A DNA stretch of 64,000 nt, from assembly GCF_037023755.1 (NCBI RefSeq), contig NZ_CP146100.1:4185501-4249500 (forward strand), written 5' to 3'. This stretch comes from Saccharopolyspora sp. SCSIO 74807 (GTDB taxonomy: Bacteria; Actinomycetota; Actinomycetes; Mycobacteriales; Pseudonocardiaceae). The translations under genes and the position numbers were made by a program. Positions 43,061-51,760 of the stretch are shown in pieces (positions within the stretch are counted from its first letter, which is position 1; each line of letters begins with the position of its first letter). The notes under the pieces were generated by a model, which saw only the letters and a list, made by a program, of their open reading frames with translations, did no database searches and was not told the DNA's origin.

Positions 43061-44431
43061 GTGACCCAGCAGCAACTGGCCCTGGCGATCAACGGCCGGG
43101 AACGCCACCTGTCGGATCGGCTGGTCGCCTACCGCGAACCGGCGGGCGTCCCGGTCAGCGAAGCGCCGCCGGTGCGGCAGGAAACCGTGGTCGTGCTCGG
43201 GCTGGGCTACGTCGGCCTGCCCACCGCGTGCGGGCTGGCCGCGCGCCGCTCCAGCGTCGTCGGGGTCGACGTGAGCAAAGCGCGGCTGCGGGCCATCGCC
43301 GACGGCGACGTGGATCTGCCGGAACCGGAACGGGAGCTGGTCCGCGACGCGCTCGCCGACGGCTCGCTGCGGCTGGTCGAAGATCCCTCGGTGCTGGGCG
43401 AGGCGGACGCGATCGTGGTGTGCGTGCCGACGCCGGTGGACGGCGACCGGGTACCGGACCTCTCCGCGCTGCGCGGCGCCTGCGCGACGGCGGTGGCGCA
43501 CGCCCGGGCCGGCCAGACGATCATCCTCACCTCCACCACGTTCGTCGGCACCACGCGGGACCTGCTGGTGGAGCCACTGCGGCGGCGCGGGCTGACGGTG
43601 GGCAAGGAAGTCCACGTCGCGTTCAGCCCGGAACGCATCGACCCCGGCAACCACGACCACGTGCAGCGCGAAACCCCGCGCATCGTCGGCGGAGTCACGC
43701 CGGAGTGCGCGGCACGGGCGGCGCGGGTGATCGGTGACCTGACCGACTCGGTGTACCTGGTCGGCTCGCCGGAAGCCGCGGAGCTGACCAAGCTCTACGA
43801 GAACATCTTCCGCGCGGTGAACCTGGCGCTGGCCAACGAGGTCGCCGACGTCTGCCGCGCGATGGCGCTGGACCCCATCGAGGTGACCATCGCCGCGGGC
43901 ACCAAGCCCTACGGCTTCCTCGGCAGCTTCCCCGGACCCGGTGTCGGCGGGCACTGCATCCCGTGCGACCCGCACTACCTGCTGTGGCAGCTGCGCGAGC
44001 AGGGGCTGGGCGCGCCGGTGATCGAGCAGGCGATGCACTCCATCGAGCAGCGTCCCGAGAAGGTGGTGCACCGGGCCGGCCAGCTGCTCGCCGAGTCCGG
44101 CCGCGAAGTCGCGGGCGCGCGGGTCCTGCTGGCCGGGGTGAGCTACAAGGCAGGCGTCCGGGACCTGCGCGAATCCCCGTCGCTGCCGATCATCACCGAG
44201 CTGCACCGGATGGGCGCGGACGTGCGCTACCACGACCCGCTGATCGACGAGGTCGAGCTGCCCGACGGTTCCCGGCTGCGCAGCGAACCCGCCCCGCGCG
44301 GCCAGGACTGGGACCTGGTGGTGGTGCACACCGTGCATCCGGGATTCGACTACGGCTGGGCGGGGGACTGCCCGCGGGTGCTGGACGCGACGTACCAGTT
44401 CGACCTGGCCCCGCACCGGCAGGTCGTGTGA
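43061..44431 (+). CDS. UDP-HexNAc dehydrogenase (WecC/WbpA-like)
   Basis: A 456-residue nucleotide-sugar dehydrogenase that oxidises C6 twice to give a uronic acid, with NAD+. The Rossmann motif VLGLGYVGLPTACGLA is at about 45-60. The catalytic cysteine C299 is in GVGGHCIPCDPHYL, whose form fits UDP-GlcNAc or UDP-ManNAc dehydrogenases more than UDP-glucose dehydrogenases. The C-terminal GVSYKAGVRDLRESPSL is also typical. The GTG start follows GGGGGAGGG. It ends 3 bases before the ATP-grasp gene. It supplies an acidic sugar donor to the locus; no WecB-type epimerase is present here. Confidence 0.88.
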   Translation: MTQQQLALAINGRERHLSDRLVAYREPAGVPVSEAPPVRQETVVVLGLGYVGLPTACGLAARRSSVVGVDVSKARLRAIADGDVDLPEPERELVRDALADGSLRLVEDPSVLGEADAIVVCVPTPVDGDRVPDLSALRGACATAVAHARAGQTIILTSTTFVGTTRDLLVEPLRRRGLTVGKEVHVAFSPERIDPGNHDHVQRETPRIVGGVTPECAARAARVIGDLTDSVYLVGSPEAAELTKLYENIFRAVNLALANEVADVCRAMALDPIEVTIAAGTKPYGFLGSFPGPGVGGHCIPCDPHYLLWQLREQGLGAPVIEQAMHSIEQRPEKVVHRAGQLLAESGREVAGARVLLAGVSYKAGVRDLRESPSLPIITELHRMGADVRYHDPLIDEVELPDGSRLRSEPAPRGQDWDLVVVHTVHPGFDYGWAGDCPRVLDATYQFDLAPHRQVV

Positions 44432-44434
44432 GCC

Positions 44435-45757
44435 ATGCGAGTCCCGGACCCGGTCGCCTTCGACACCAGCACGCCCGCAGTGGTGTTCAAGCTGGACCCG
44501 AACGTGCTGCACCACGGCGGACTCGGCGTGATCCGCAGCCTCGGCCGCGCCGGGGTGCCGGTGTACGCGGTGCACGAGGACCCGACGGCTCCGGCCGCGC
44601 ATTCCCGCCACGTGCGGGGACGCTGGCTGTGGCGCCCGGATCCGGACGACCCGGAGCGGATCAACATCGGGCTGGCGGCGCTGGCCGAGCGGCTCGGACG
44701 GCCCGCGGTGCTGATCCCCACCGATGACGCCGCCGCCATCCACCTCGCCGAGCACGGCTCGTCGCTGCGCGGCTCGTTCGTCTTCCCCGAGCCGCCCGCC
44801 GGATTGCCGCGCCGGGTAGCCGGGAAGTTCACGTTGCACCAGGTCTGCCGGGAGCTGGAGGTGCCCAGTCCCCGCGCGGAGCTGATCGGCACCACCGCCG
44901 AGGCCATCGAGTTCGCCGTCGAGGCCGGGTTCCCGCTGATCGCCAAACTGGCCACGCCGTGGACCGGTGCCATGAAGGTGCGCAGCACGACGATCGTGCG
45001 CGAGCGCGCGCAGCTGCTCGCGCTCACCCGCGAATGCGAACAGCAGCGCGCAGGCCGGTTGATGCTGCAGGAGTTCCTGCCCGGCGGCGCGGGAAACGAC
45101 TGGTTCTTCCACGGATACCGCGGCTCCGCCGGCTGCCGCCCGGCGTTCACCGGGGTCAAGGCGCGGTCCTACCCGGCACATGCCGGCCTGACCACTTTCG
45201 GGCGCTGCACGTCGAACACGCTGCTGCGCGGGCAGGCGACCGAGCTGCTGAAGCGGCTGGACTTCCGGGGGATCGCGGATCTGGACTTCCGCTTCGACCA
45301 CCGGGACGGGCGCTACAAGCTGCTGGACTTCAACCCGCGGCTGGGCGCGCAGTTCCGGCTGTTCCGCGATTCCGCGGGCATCGACGTGGCGCTGGCGGCC
45401 TACCTGGACCTGACCGGGCAGCGGGTCGCGGAAGGACTGCCGCCGGTGGGCCGCAGCTTCCTGGTGGAGAACTACGACCCGCTCGGCGCGCTGAGCTACT
45501 GGCGGCGCGGCGACCTGCGGCTGCGGGACTGGCTGCGGTCGCTGCGGCGGGTGGACGAAGTGGCGTGGTTCGCCCGCGACGACCTCGCGCCGTTCGCGCT
45601 GATGTGCGTGTGGATGGGCAGGCGCGCGCTCACCCGGAGGTTCGGCGCGAAGCCGGGGAAGCGGTTGGTGGACCCGCCGCGCTACGAGGAACGCGGACGC
45701 GATGGCGGCAGCCGGCATCGGGGACGGACGCCGTACGCAGTCAAGGAGGATCGCTGA
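44435..45757 (+). CDS. ATP-grasp carboxylate-amine ligase-like protein
   Basis: A 440-residue ATP-grasp enzyme. It has an N-terminal domain (VVFKLDPNVLHHGGLGVIRSL), the ATP-binding lysines in RRVAGKFTLHQVC and FPLIAKLATPW, and the metal-binding segment YKLLDFNPRLGAQFRLF. Such enzymes join a carboxylate to an amine via an acyl phosphate. In this locus it may attach an amino acid to a uronic-acid carboxyl or to an amino sugar made by its neighbours; that is inference. Its stop shares one base with the next ATG (TGATG). The C-terminal 40 residues are basic. The substrate is not readable. Confidence 0.8.
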   Translation: MRVPDPVAFDTSTPAVVFKLDPNVLHHGGLGVIRSLGRAGVPVYAVHEDPTAPAAHSRHVRGRWLWRPDPDDPERINIGLAALAERLGRPAVLIPTDDAAAIHLAEHGSSLRGSFVFPEPPAGLPRRVAGKFTLHQVCRELEVPSPRAELIGTTAEAIEFAVEAGFPLIAKLATPWTGAMKVRSTTIVRERAQLLALTRECEQQRAGRLMLQEFLPGGAGNDWFFHGYRGSAGCRPAFTGVKARSYPAHAGLTTFGRCTSNTLLRGQATELLKRLDFRGIADLDFRFDHRDGRYKLLDFNPRLGAQFRLFRDSAGIDVALAAYLDLTGQRVAEGLPPVGRSFLVENYDPLGALSYWRRGDLRLRDWLRSLRRVDEVAWFARDDLAPFALMCVWMGRRALTRRFGAKPGKRLVDPPRYEERGRDGGSRHRGRTPYAVKEDR

Positions 45758-46998
45758 TGAACGAAACCGTCGACGTCGCCGTGGTCGGCGCGGGGCCGTA
45801 CGGGCTGTCGCTGGCGGCGCACCTGCGCGCCGCCGGGGTCCGGTACCGGCAGTTCGGCCACCCGATGGACCTGTGGCGCACCAAGATGCCGCGCGGGATG
45901 TACCTGAAATCCCAAGGTTTCGCCTCGAACCTGTCCGATCCGGACGGTTCGCACACGCTGCGGAACTTCTGCCAGGAGACCGGCCGCGGCTACGCCGATT
46001 ACGGGGTTCCGGTGTCGTTGGACAACTTCATCGCCTACGCCGACTGGTTCCGCGAACAGCGCGGCCTGGACGTGGAAGAAGTGCTGGTCGACGACATCGA
46101 CCGGCGCGGCGGGGCGTTCGAGCTGGAACTGGCCGACGGCGGCCGGGCGCGCGCCCGCGCGGTCGTGGTGGCCGCGGGAGTGCAGCACTTCCCGCGGATT
46201 CCGGAAGTCTTCTCCGACCTGCCGCCGGAGTTGTGCTCGCACAGCTCGGAGCACGCCGACCTCGCCGGATTCGAGGGACGCCGGGTGCTGGTGGTCGGCG
46301 CGGGCCAGTCGGCGCTGGAATCCGCCGCGCTGCTGCACGAAGGCGGCGCCGACGTGCGGTTGATCGCACGCGCCCGCAGCGTGGCGTGGAACGGGCGGCC
46401 GCTGCTGCCGGACCGCCCGCTGTGGCGCCGGATGCGGGAACCGGAAGCCGGTCTCGGCTCCGGCCTGTCGACCTGGTTCTACTCCGAGCACCCCGACCTT
46501 TTCCGGCACCTGCCGGAAAGCACCCGGGTGTTCCGGGCGCGCACCGCGCTCGGCCCGGCCGGGGCGTGGTGGCTGCGCAGCCGCGTCGAAGGTGTGCTGC
46601 CGGTGCACGTCGGACACACCGTGGACTGGGCGAAACCGGACGGCGACGCGGTGACGGTGGGGGTGCGCACGTTCGGCGGTGGCGGGCGCGAGTTCACCGC
46701 CGAGCACGTCATCTGCGCCACCGGCTACCCGCCGGATCTGGAGCGGCTCGGGTTCGTCAACTCGCGGCTGCGCTCGCAGGTGCGGACGCTGGCGCGGACT
46801 CCGCGGGTGGATGCGCACTACGAGTCCTCGGTGCCGGGATTGTTCTTCGTCGGTGCGGCCGTCGCGCCGAGCCACGGCCCGGTGATGCGGTTCGTCTACG
46901 GCGCCGATCACGCGGTGCGCCGGGTCAGCGGCAAGCTGGCCGCGGGCGTGCGCGGGCGTTCGCGCGCTCCGGAGGTCACGGGAGGGCTGACCGGATGA
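45757..46998 (+). CDS. FAD/NAD(P)-binding oxidoreductase
   Basis: A 413-residue flavoprotein with two dinucleotide loops: AVVGAGPYGLSLAAHL (8-23) and VLVVGAGQSALESAALL (about 178). The string RTKMPRGMYLKSQGFASNLSD gives the FAD-site segment of SidA/CzcO-like oxygenases, and ICATGYPPDLERL (about 320) is the late ATG motif. It may hydroxylate an amine or oxidise an alcohol of a sugar or amino acid. ATG 45757 has AAGGAGG upstream and is coupled to both neighbours. The tight pairing with the ATP-grasp gene is notable. Function beyond the family is not readable. Confidence 0.8.
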   Translation: MNETVDVAVVGAGPYGLSLAAHLRAAGVRYRQFGHPMDLWRTKMPRGMYLKSQGFASNLSDPDGSHTLRNFCQETGRGYADYGVPVSLDNFIAYADWFREQRGLDVEEVLVDDIDRRGGAFELELADGGRARARAVVVAAGVQHFPRIPEVFSDLPPELCSHSSEHADLAGFEGRRVLVVGAGQSALESAALLHEGGADVRLIARARSVAWNGRPLLPDRPLWRRMREPEAGLGSGLSTWFYSEHPDLFRHLPESTRVFRARTALGPAGAWWLRSRVEGVLPVHVGHTVDWAKPDGDAVTVGVRTFGGGGREFTAEHVICATGYPPDLERLGFVNSRLRSQVRTLARTPRVDAHYESSVPGLFFVGAAVAPSHGPVMRFVYGADHAVRRVSGKLAAGVRGRSRAPEVTGGLTG

Positions 46999-48371
46999 GT
47001 CTTGCCGAGCCGCGGACCGCGGCGGTCGCCGACCCGATTCGGGTGCGGCGGTCGCCGACCGGCCGGGTGACCTGCCCGGAGCAGGCGTCCGGCCGGATGC
47101 CGCGACTGCTGCCGCTGGTGCTGCTGCCCGCGGCGGACGCGGTGGCGCTGGTCGTGGCCGTCGCCGTCTCCGGGGCCGCGGTGTGGACCGGCGTCGTCTA
47201 CGGCGTGGCGGTGCTGGCGGTGCTGGCGGCCGAGGGCCAGCACCGCAGCCGGATCTGCCTGCGAGTCGGCGACCAGATTCCGCGGTTGGCGATCTCGGCG
47301 GCGTGCCCGGCGGTGCTGCTGCTGCCGTGGACGCCGCCGATGTGGCTCGGCTGCACCGGAGCAGGCGTGCTCGTGGTGTTCCGGGGCGCGGTGTGCGGAG
47401 TGCTCCGGTCGGTGCACCGGCGCGGGTTGCTGCTGCAGCCGACGGTGATCGTCGGTGCATCGGATCTCGGTCTGCGGATCTACCGGGCGCTGCGCGAACA
47501 CCCCGAACTCGGACTGCTGCCGGAGGGTTTCCTCGACGACGGCCCGCGGCGCGATGTTCCGGTGCTGGGGCGTGCTGCCCAGCTCGGCGAAGTGGTCGCC
47601 AGGCACCGCATCACCCGCGTGCTGCTGTGCGAGTCCGAAGCGGACCTGGTGGCGATCGTGCGTGCTTGCCGCCCGCTGCCCGCCGACGTGTGCGTGGTCC
47701 CGCGGCTGCACGAACTCGGCGTGGCGTTGCCGCAGGCCAGCTTGGACGAGGTGTGGGGAGTGCCGGTGGTGCCGCTGCGGCGCTGGACCCACAGCGCTGC
47801 GGCGAAGGTGGCCAAGCGGATCTTCGACGTCGTGCTGGCCGCAGCTCTGCTGGTGCTGCTGGCGCCGCTGCTGCTGACCTCGGCGCTGGCGGTGCGGCTG
47901 GGTGGCGGCACCGCGTTCTTCCGGCAGCGCCGCGTCACCGGAGCCGGGCGCAGCACCGAAGTGGTCAAGATCCGCACCGTGGCCCGCGGAGCCGGACAGG
48001 GCTGGACCGTGTCCAAAAAGGACACGAGCGTGCTGGGACGGTGGCTGCGCGGCACGCACTTCGACGAATTGCCGCAGCTGACGCACGTGCTGCGGGGGCG
48101 GATGTCGATCGTCGGGCCGCGCCCGGAACGGCCCTGCTACGCCGAGCGCTTCAGCCGCGAACTGCCGCGCTACGCCGACCGCCACCGGGTTCCCGGCGGC
48201 ATGACCGGCTGGGCGCAGGTGCACGGGCTGCACGGGGACACCTCGATCCCCGACCGCGCCGAATTCGACAACCGCTACATCGAGAACTGGTCGCCGTGGC
48301 TGGACGTAATGGTAGTGGCCAGGACCGCGGTTGCGGTGCTGGCCGCCGCGATGGGGGGAGTACGACGATGA
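46995..48371 (+). CDS. Polyprenyl-phosphate sugar-1-phosphate transferase
   Basis: A 458-residue initiating glycosyltransferase of the WbaP/CpsE type. Four N-terminal hydrophobic helices (about 35-135) and a CoA-binding-like domain (VIVGASDLGLRIYRAL) precede the catalytic C-terminus, which starts with a membrane helix (FDVVLAAALLVLLAPLLL). It shows FFRQRRVTGAGR, HFDELPQLTHVLRGRMSIV, GPRPERP and GMTGWAQVHG. It should put the first sugar-phosphate on undecaprenyl phosphate, starting the repeat unit. ATG 46995 overlaps the previous stop (ATGA), and its own stop overlaps the next gene in the same way. Confidence 0.9.
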   Translation: MSLAEPRTAAVADPIRVRRSPTGRVTCPEQASGRMPRLLPLVLLPAADAVALVVAVAVSGAAVWTGVVYGVAVLAVLAAEGQHRSRICLRVGDQIPRLAISAACPAVLLLPWTPPMWLGCTGAGVLVVFRGAVCGVLRSVHRRGLLLQPTVIVGASDLGLRIYRALREHPELGLLPEGFLDDGPRRDVPVLGRAAQLGEVVARHRITRVLLCESEADLVAIVRACRPLPADVCVVPRLHELGVALPQASLDEVWGVPVVPLRRWTHSAAAKVAKRIFDVVLAAALLVLLAPLLLTSALAVRLGGGTAFFRQRRVTGAGRSTEVVKIRTVARGAGQGWTVSKKDTSVLGRWLRGTHFDELPQLTHVLRGRMSIVGPRPERPCYAERFSRELPRYADRHRVPGGMTGWAQVHGLHGDTSIPDRAEFDNRYIENWSPWLDVMVVARTAVAVLAAAMGGVRR

Positions 48372-49492
48372 AAGTTCTGCACGTGATCACCGGCCTGGCG
48401 GTCGGTGGCGCCGAGTTGCAGCTGCGCTCGATCCTGCAGCACACCAGGCACGACGCCGAGGTGCTCGCGCTCTACAACGCCGGTGACGTCGCGAGCATGA
48501 TCACCGGCGACGGGCCGCGGGTGCGCGATCTGGGGATGAGCAGCAACACCCAGCTCAGCGCGCTGCCGAAGCTTCGCGCGCTGATCCGCGAAGGCGGCTA
48601 CGACGTGGTGCACACCCACCTGTACCGGGCGTGCGTGTACGGCAAGCTCGCCGCGAAGCTGGCCGGGACGCCGGTGGTGGTCGGCACCGAGCACTCCATC
48701 GGCGAGACGCACCTGGAGCGGCGGCGGATGACCGCCGGAGTGCGCGCGCTCTACCTCGGCACCGACCTGTTCGCGCAAGCCACCATCGCGGTCTCGCCGA
48801 CCGTCGCGGACCGGCTGGCCGCCTGGGGCGTGCGCCGCGGCAAGATCACGATGATTCCGAACGGGGTCGACTTCGACCGGGTCGCGTTCGACCCGGCCGC
48901 GCGGGCGCGGGTGCGCGGCGAGCACGGCATCGACGACCGCGCGCACGTCATCGGCCTGCTCGGGCGGCTGGACCCGAACAAGCGCTTCGACATGGTGATC
49001 GAGGCGGCCGCGCCGCTGCTGGGGGACGGCGGCAAGCTGCTGGTGGTCGGCGACGGCGCCGAGCGCGCGCGGCTGGAGGCCCTGGCCGAGCAGCTCGGCG
49101 TGCGCAGGCACGTCATCTTCGCCGGGGAGCGGCACGACGTCTCGGCGATGTTCTCCGCGTTCGACCTGTTCGTGGCTTCCTCCGCGCAGGAGACCTTCGG
49201 CTTGTCGGTGCTGGAGGCGCTGGGCAACGGGATGCCCGTGCTCTACACGACCTGCCCGGCGCTGGCCGGCGTCCGCACCGACCGCGCCCGGCAGGTGCCC
49301 GGCGAGGTGGACGCGCTGCGCAAGGAGATCACCGCGGAGGTCACCGATCGCCGGTCCCGGATGGACGTGCCGGTGATCCGCGAGCTCTACGGCATCGAGG
49401 CGGTCACCGGCCGCATCGACGACCTCTACGAGCGGCTCGGCGCGCGGTCCGGGACGCCGGTCGCCGCGCGCGAGGGCGGTGGTGTGCGATGA
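48368..49492 (+). CDS. GT4-family glycosyltransferase
   Basis: A 374-residue GT-B retaining glycosyltransferase. The N-terminus KVLHVITGLAVGGAELQLRS holds the glycine loop, followed by YDVVHTHLYRACVYGKLA. The C-terminal half has IGLLGRLDPNKRFDMVIEA, VGDGAERARLEALA and the donor-binding ASSAQETFGLSVLEALGNG (EX7E-like). It should add a sugar to the lipid-linked repeat unit on the cytosolic face. It overlaps both neighbours by 4 bases (ATGA). Donor and acceptor are unknown. Confidence 0.9.
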   Translation: MKVLHVITGLAVGGAELQLRSILQHTRHDAEVLALYNAGDVASMITGDGPRVRDLGMSSNTQLSALPKLRALIREGGYDVVHTHLYRACVYGKLAAKLAGTPVVVGTEHSIGETHLERRRMTAGVRALYLGTDLFAQATIAVSPTVADRLAAWGVRRGKITMIPNGVDFDRVAFDPAARARVRGEHGIDDRAHVIGLLGRLDPNKRFDMVIEAAAPLLGDGGKLLVVGDGAERARLEALAEQLGVRRHVIFAGERHDVSAMFSAFDLFVASSAQETFGLSVLEALGNGMPVLYTTCPALAGVRTDRARQVPGEVDALRKEITAEVTDRRSRMDVPVIRELYGIEAVTGRIDDLYERLGARSGTPVAAREGGGVR

Positions 49493-50463
49493 AGGCACTG
49501 GTCACCGGCGCGGCCGGGTTCATCGGCTCGCACCTGGTCGAGCACCTGCTCGCGGACGGGCACGCGGTGCTCGGCCTCGACGACCTCAGCACCGGCAGCC
49601 GCGCGAACCTGCCCGCGGATTCCCCGGAATTCCGCTTCACCTCCGGCACCATCCTGGACGGCACCCTGGTGGACGACCTGGTGTCCGAAGTGGACGTGGT
49701 GTTCCACATGGCCGCCGCGGTCGGCGCTTTCGTCATCCAGGAACGCACCCTGCGCAGCCTGCTGACCAATGTGCACGGCACGGAGAACGTGCTCGACTCC
49801 GCGCACCGCCGGGGCGCGCGGGTGCTGGTGGCCTCCACCAGCGAGGTCTACGGCAAGAACAGCAAACCGGGGCTCAACGAGGACGACGACCGGCTGGTCG
49901 GCGCACCGCTGAAGACCCGCTGGACCTACTCCGAGGCCAAGGCGATCGACGAGAGCCTGACCTACTGCTACGTGCGCGAACTCGGGCTCAGCGCGGTGAT
50001 CGTGCGGTTGTTCAACACCGTGGGCCCGCGGCAGAGCGGCCGCTACGGGATGGTCATCCCGCGGCTGGTGGGCCAGGCGCTGTCCGGGCGCCCGCTGACC
50101 GTGTTCGGCAGCGGCCACCAGGTGCGCTGCTTCTGCCACGTCGCCGACGTGGTGCCCGCGCTGGTTCGGCTGGCCGGGATGGACGAGATCACCGGGACCG
50201 CGCTGAACATCGGCAGCAACGAGCAGGTGTCCATAATGGACCTGGCGCGCAAGGTCATCGAACTCACCGGCACCGCGGCCGGAATCACGCGAATGTCCTA
50301 TGAGGACGCTTATGGTCCCGGCTACGAGGACCTGCAACGCCGGGTGCCGGACTGCGCCAGGGCCAGGGAACTCATCGGCTTCCAACCGTCCCGGAGCCTG
50401 GAGGACATCATCCGGGCCGTGATCGACGAGCAGACCAGCGCGGCCCCGGTCGTCTCGGCGTAG
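49489..50463 (+). CDS. NAD-dependent sugar epimerase/dehydratase
   Basis: A 324-residue extended SDR. The NAD loop VTGAAGFIGSHLVEHL is at 5-20; the catalytic triad is Ser/Thr in VASTSEVYGKN and Tyr/Lys in TYSEAKAIDE. The later GPRQSGRYGMVIPRLV and VFGSGHQVRCFCHVADVV match UDP-sugar 4-epimerases and UDP-glucuronate decarboxylases. It converts the nucleotide sugar used by this locus, with the exact reaction unresolved. It overlaps the GT4 gene by 4 bases and ends 10 bases before the GH18 gene. Confidence 0.86.
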   Translation: MKALVTGAAGFIGSHLVEHLLADGHAVLGLDDLSTGSRANLPADSPEFRFTSGTILDGTLVDDLVSEVDVVFHMAAAVGAFVIQERTLRSLLTNVHGTENVLDSAHRRGARVLVASTSEVYGKNSKPGLNEDDDRLVGAPLKTRWTYSEAKAIDESLTYCYVRELGLSAVIVRLFNTVGPRQSGRYGMVIPRLVGQALSGRPLTVFGSGHQVRCFCHVADVVPALVRLAGMDEITGTALNIGSNEQVSIMDLARKVIELTGTAAGITRMSYEDAYGPGYEDLQRRVPDCARARELIGFQPSRSLEDIIRAVIDEQTSAAPVVSA

Positions 50464-50473
50464 CGGGGGCCTC

Positions 50474-51730
50474 ATGCACGACGACGGGGTTCGGGAGGGA
50501 GAACGACATGTCGAGGTCACTGAGCCGGAACGCCGCCGGAACCGGCTGTTCGCGCCACTCGCCGCGTGGTGGCGCGGCAGGGCGGGGCACGAGGAACCGC
50601 AGCCGCCGGACGAGGACGCCGATCACGCGCACAGCCCCCGCGCCCGCCGGATGCGCCACCTCGGCGGCTCGATCTGGTTCATCGGGCTCATCGCGCTCGC
50701 GGCCCTGCTGGTGGTCGTGATGGCCATTCCGCGGATCACCGCACCGGCGCGGCCGGAGACGCTGGTGGTGGCGTCGCTGCCGTTCTGGAACCTGCAGGCG
50801 GGCACGAGCACGGTGGTGTCCAACAAGGACTCGGTGAACGAGGTCTCCCCGTGGATCTACGGTCTCGGCGGGGACGGATCGGTCACCCGGCAATACCCGC
50901 CGGACCGCTCGGCGGAGGTGGCCGGCCAGGTCGAGAAGCTCCGCGACGCCGGGGTTCCGCTGGTGCCTTCGCTGGCCAACATCACCGACGGCCGCTGGTC
51001 CTACGAACCGGTCGCGCGGGTGCTGCACGACCCGCGGCTGCGCGACCGGCACGTCCGGGAGATCGTCGAGCTGGTCGAGCGCGAGGACTACGAAGGCATC
51101 GACATCGACTACGAGAACCTGCGGGCCGGTGACCGGGAAGTGTTCAGCCGCTTCGTCACCGACCTCGGCAACGCGTTGCACGCCAAGGACAAAACGCTGT
51201 CGGTGGCGGTGTTCGCGAAGTCCAGCGACGCCGGCTACGACGAGCGCAACGTCGCGCAGGACTACGCCGCGATCGGCAGGGCGGCCGACCAGGTCCGGCT
51301 GATGGGCTACGACTACCACTGGGGCACCTCGCCGCCCGGGCCGATCGCGCCGATCGGCTGGGTCCGCGAGATCGTCGACTACGCCAAGTCGCAGATCCCG
51401 CCGGAGCGGATCGTGCTGGGCGTCCCGCTGTACGGCTACGACTGGGTCGGTGACCGAGGGTCGAACCTGACCTGGCTGCAGGCGTTCCAGCTCGCGACCG
51501 AGCACCGGGCCGAGACGCACTACGACCCGGTCAGCCAGACCCCGTGGTTCCGCTACACCGACGAGCAGGGGCAGCAGCACGAGGTGTGGTTCGAGAACTC
51601 GGTCAGCTCGAAGGCGAAGTTCGAGGTCGCCCGCGGCGCCGGTATCCGCGGCGTCTACCTGTGGATGTACGGCTACGAGGACACCGCCACCTGGACCCGG
51701 CTCGCCGAGAGCCTGCCGGTCGGGGATTGA
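50474..51730 (+). CDS. Membrane-anchored GH18 glycosidase
   Basis: A 418-residue protein with a basic 60-residue cytosolic start, one transmembrane helix (SIWFIGLIALAALLVVVMAI, about 66-85) and an extracellular GH18 barrel. The catalytic motif is YEGIDIDYEN, D205 to E214, with E214 as acid. The end YGYEDTATWTRLAESLP is typical of the spore-cortex YaaH/chitinase-like branch. It should cut beta-1,4-linked N-acetyl-glucosamine-type polymers at the surface, perhaps to trim or release the product of this locus. ATG 50474 has no strong ribosome binding site. Confidence 0.85.
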   Translation: MHDDGVREGERHVEVTEPERRRNRLFAPLAAWWRGRAGHEEPQPPDEDADHAHSPRARRMRHLGGSIWFIGLIALAALLVVVMAIPRITAPARPETLVVASLPFWNLQAGTSTVVSNKDSVNEVSPWIYGLGGDGSVTRQYPPDRSAEVAGQVEKLRDAGVPLVPSLANITDGRWSYEPVARVLHDPRLRDRHVREIVELVEREDYEGIDIDYENLRAGDREVFSRFVTDLGNALHAKDKTLSVAVFAKSSDAGYDERNVAQDYAAIGRAADQVRLMGYDYHWGTSPPGPIAPIGWVREIVDYAKSQIPPERIVLGVPLYGYDWVGDRGSNLTWLQAFQLATEHRAETHYDPVSQTPWFRYTDEQGQQHEVWFENSVSSKAKFEVARGAGIRGVYLWMYGYEDTATWTRLAESLPVGD

Positions 51731-51760
51731 GCGGGGTCGGGGAGATGAGGGGCGGGCGCG

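Noticed and set aside
42704-45718. Minus-strand frame of about 1000 codons opposite the dehydrogenase and ATP-grasp genes
   Set aside because: Low-complexity Arg/Gln/Val translation, explained by strong codon bias of the real genes.
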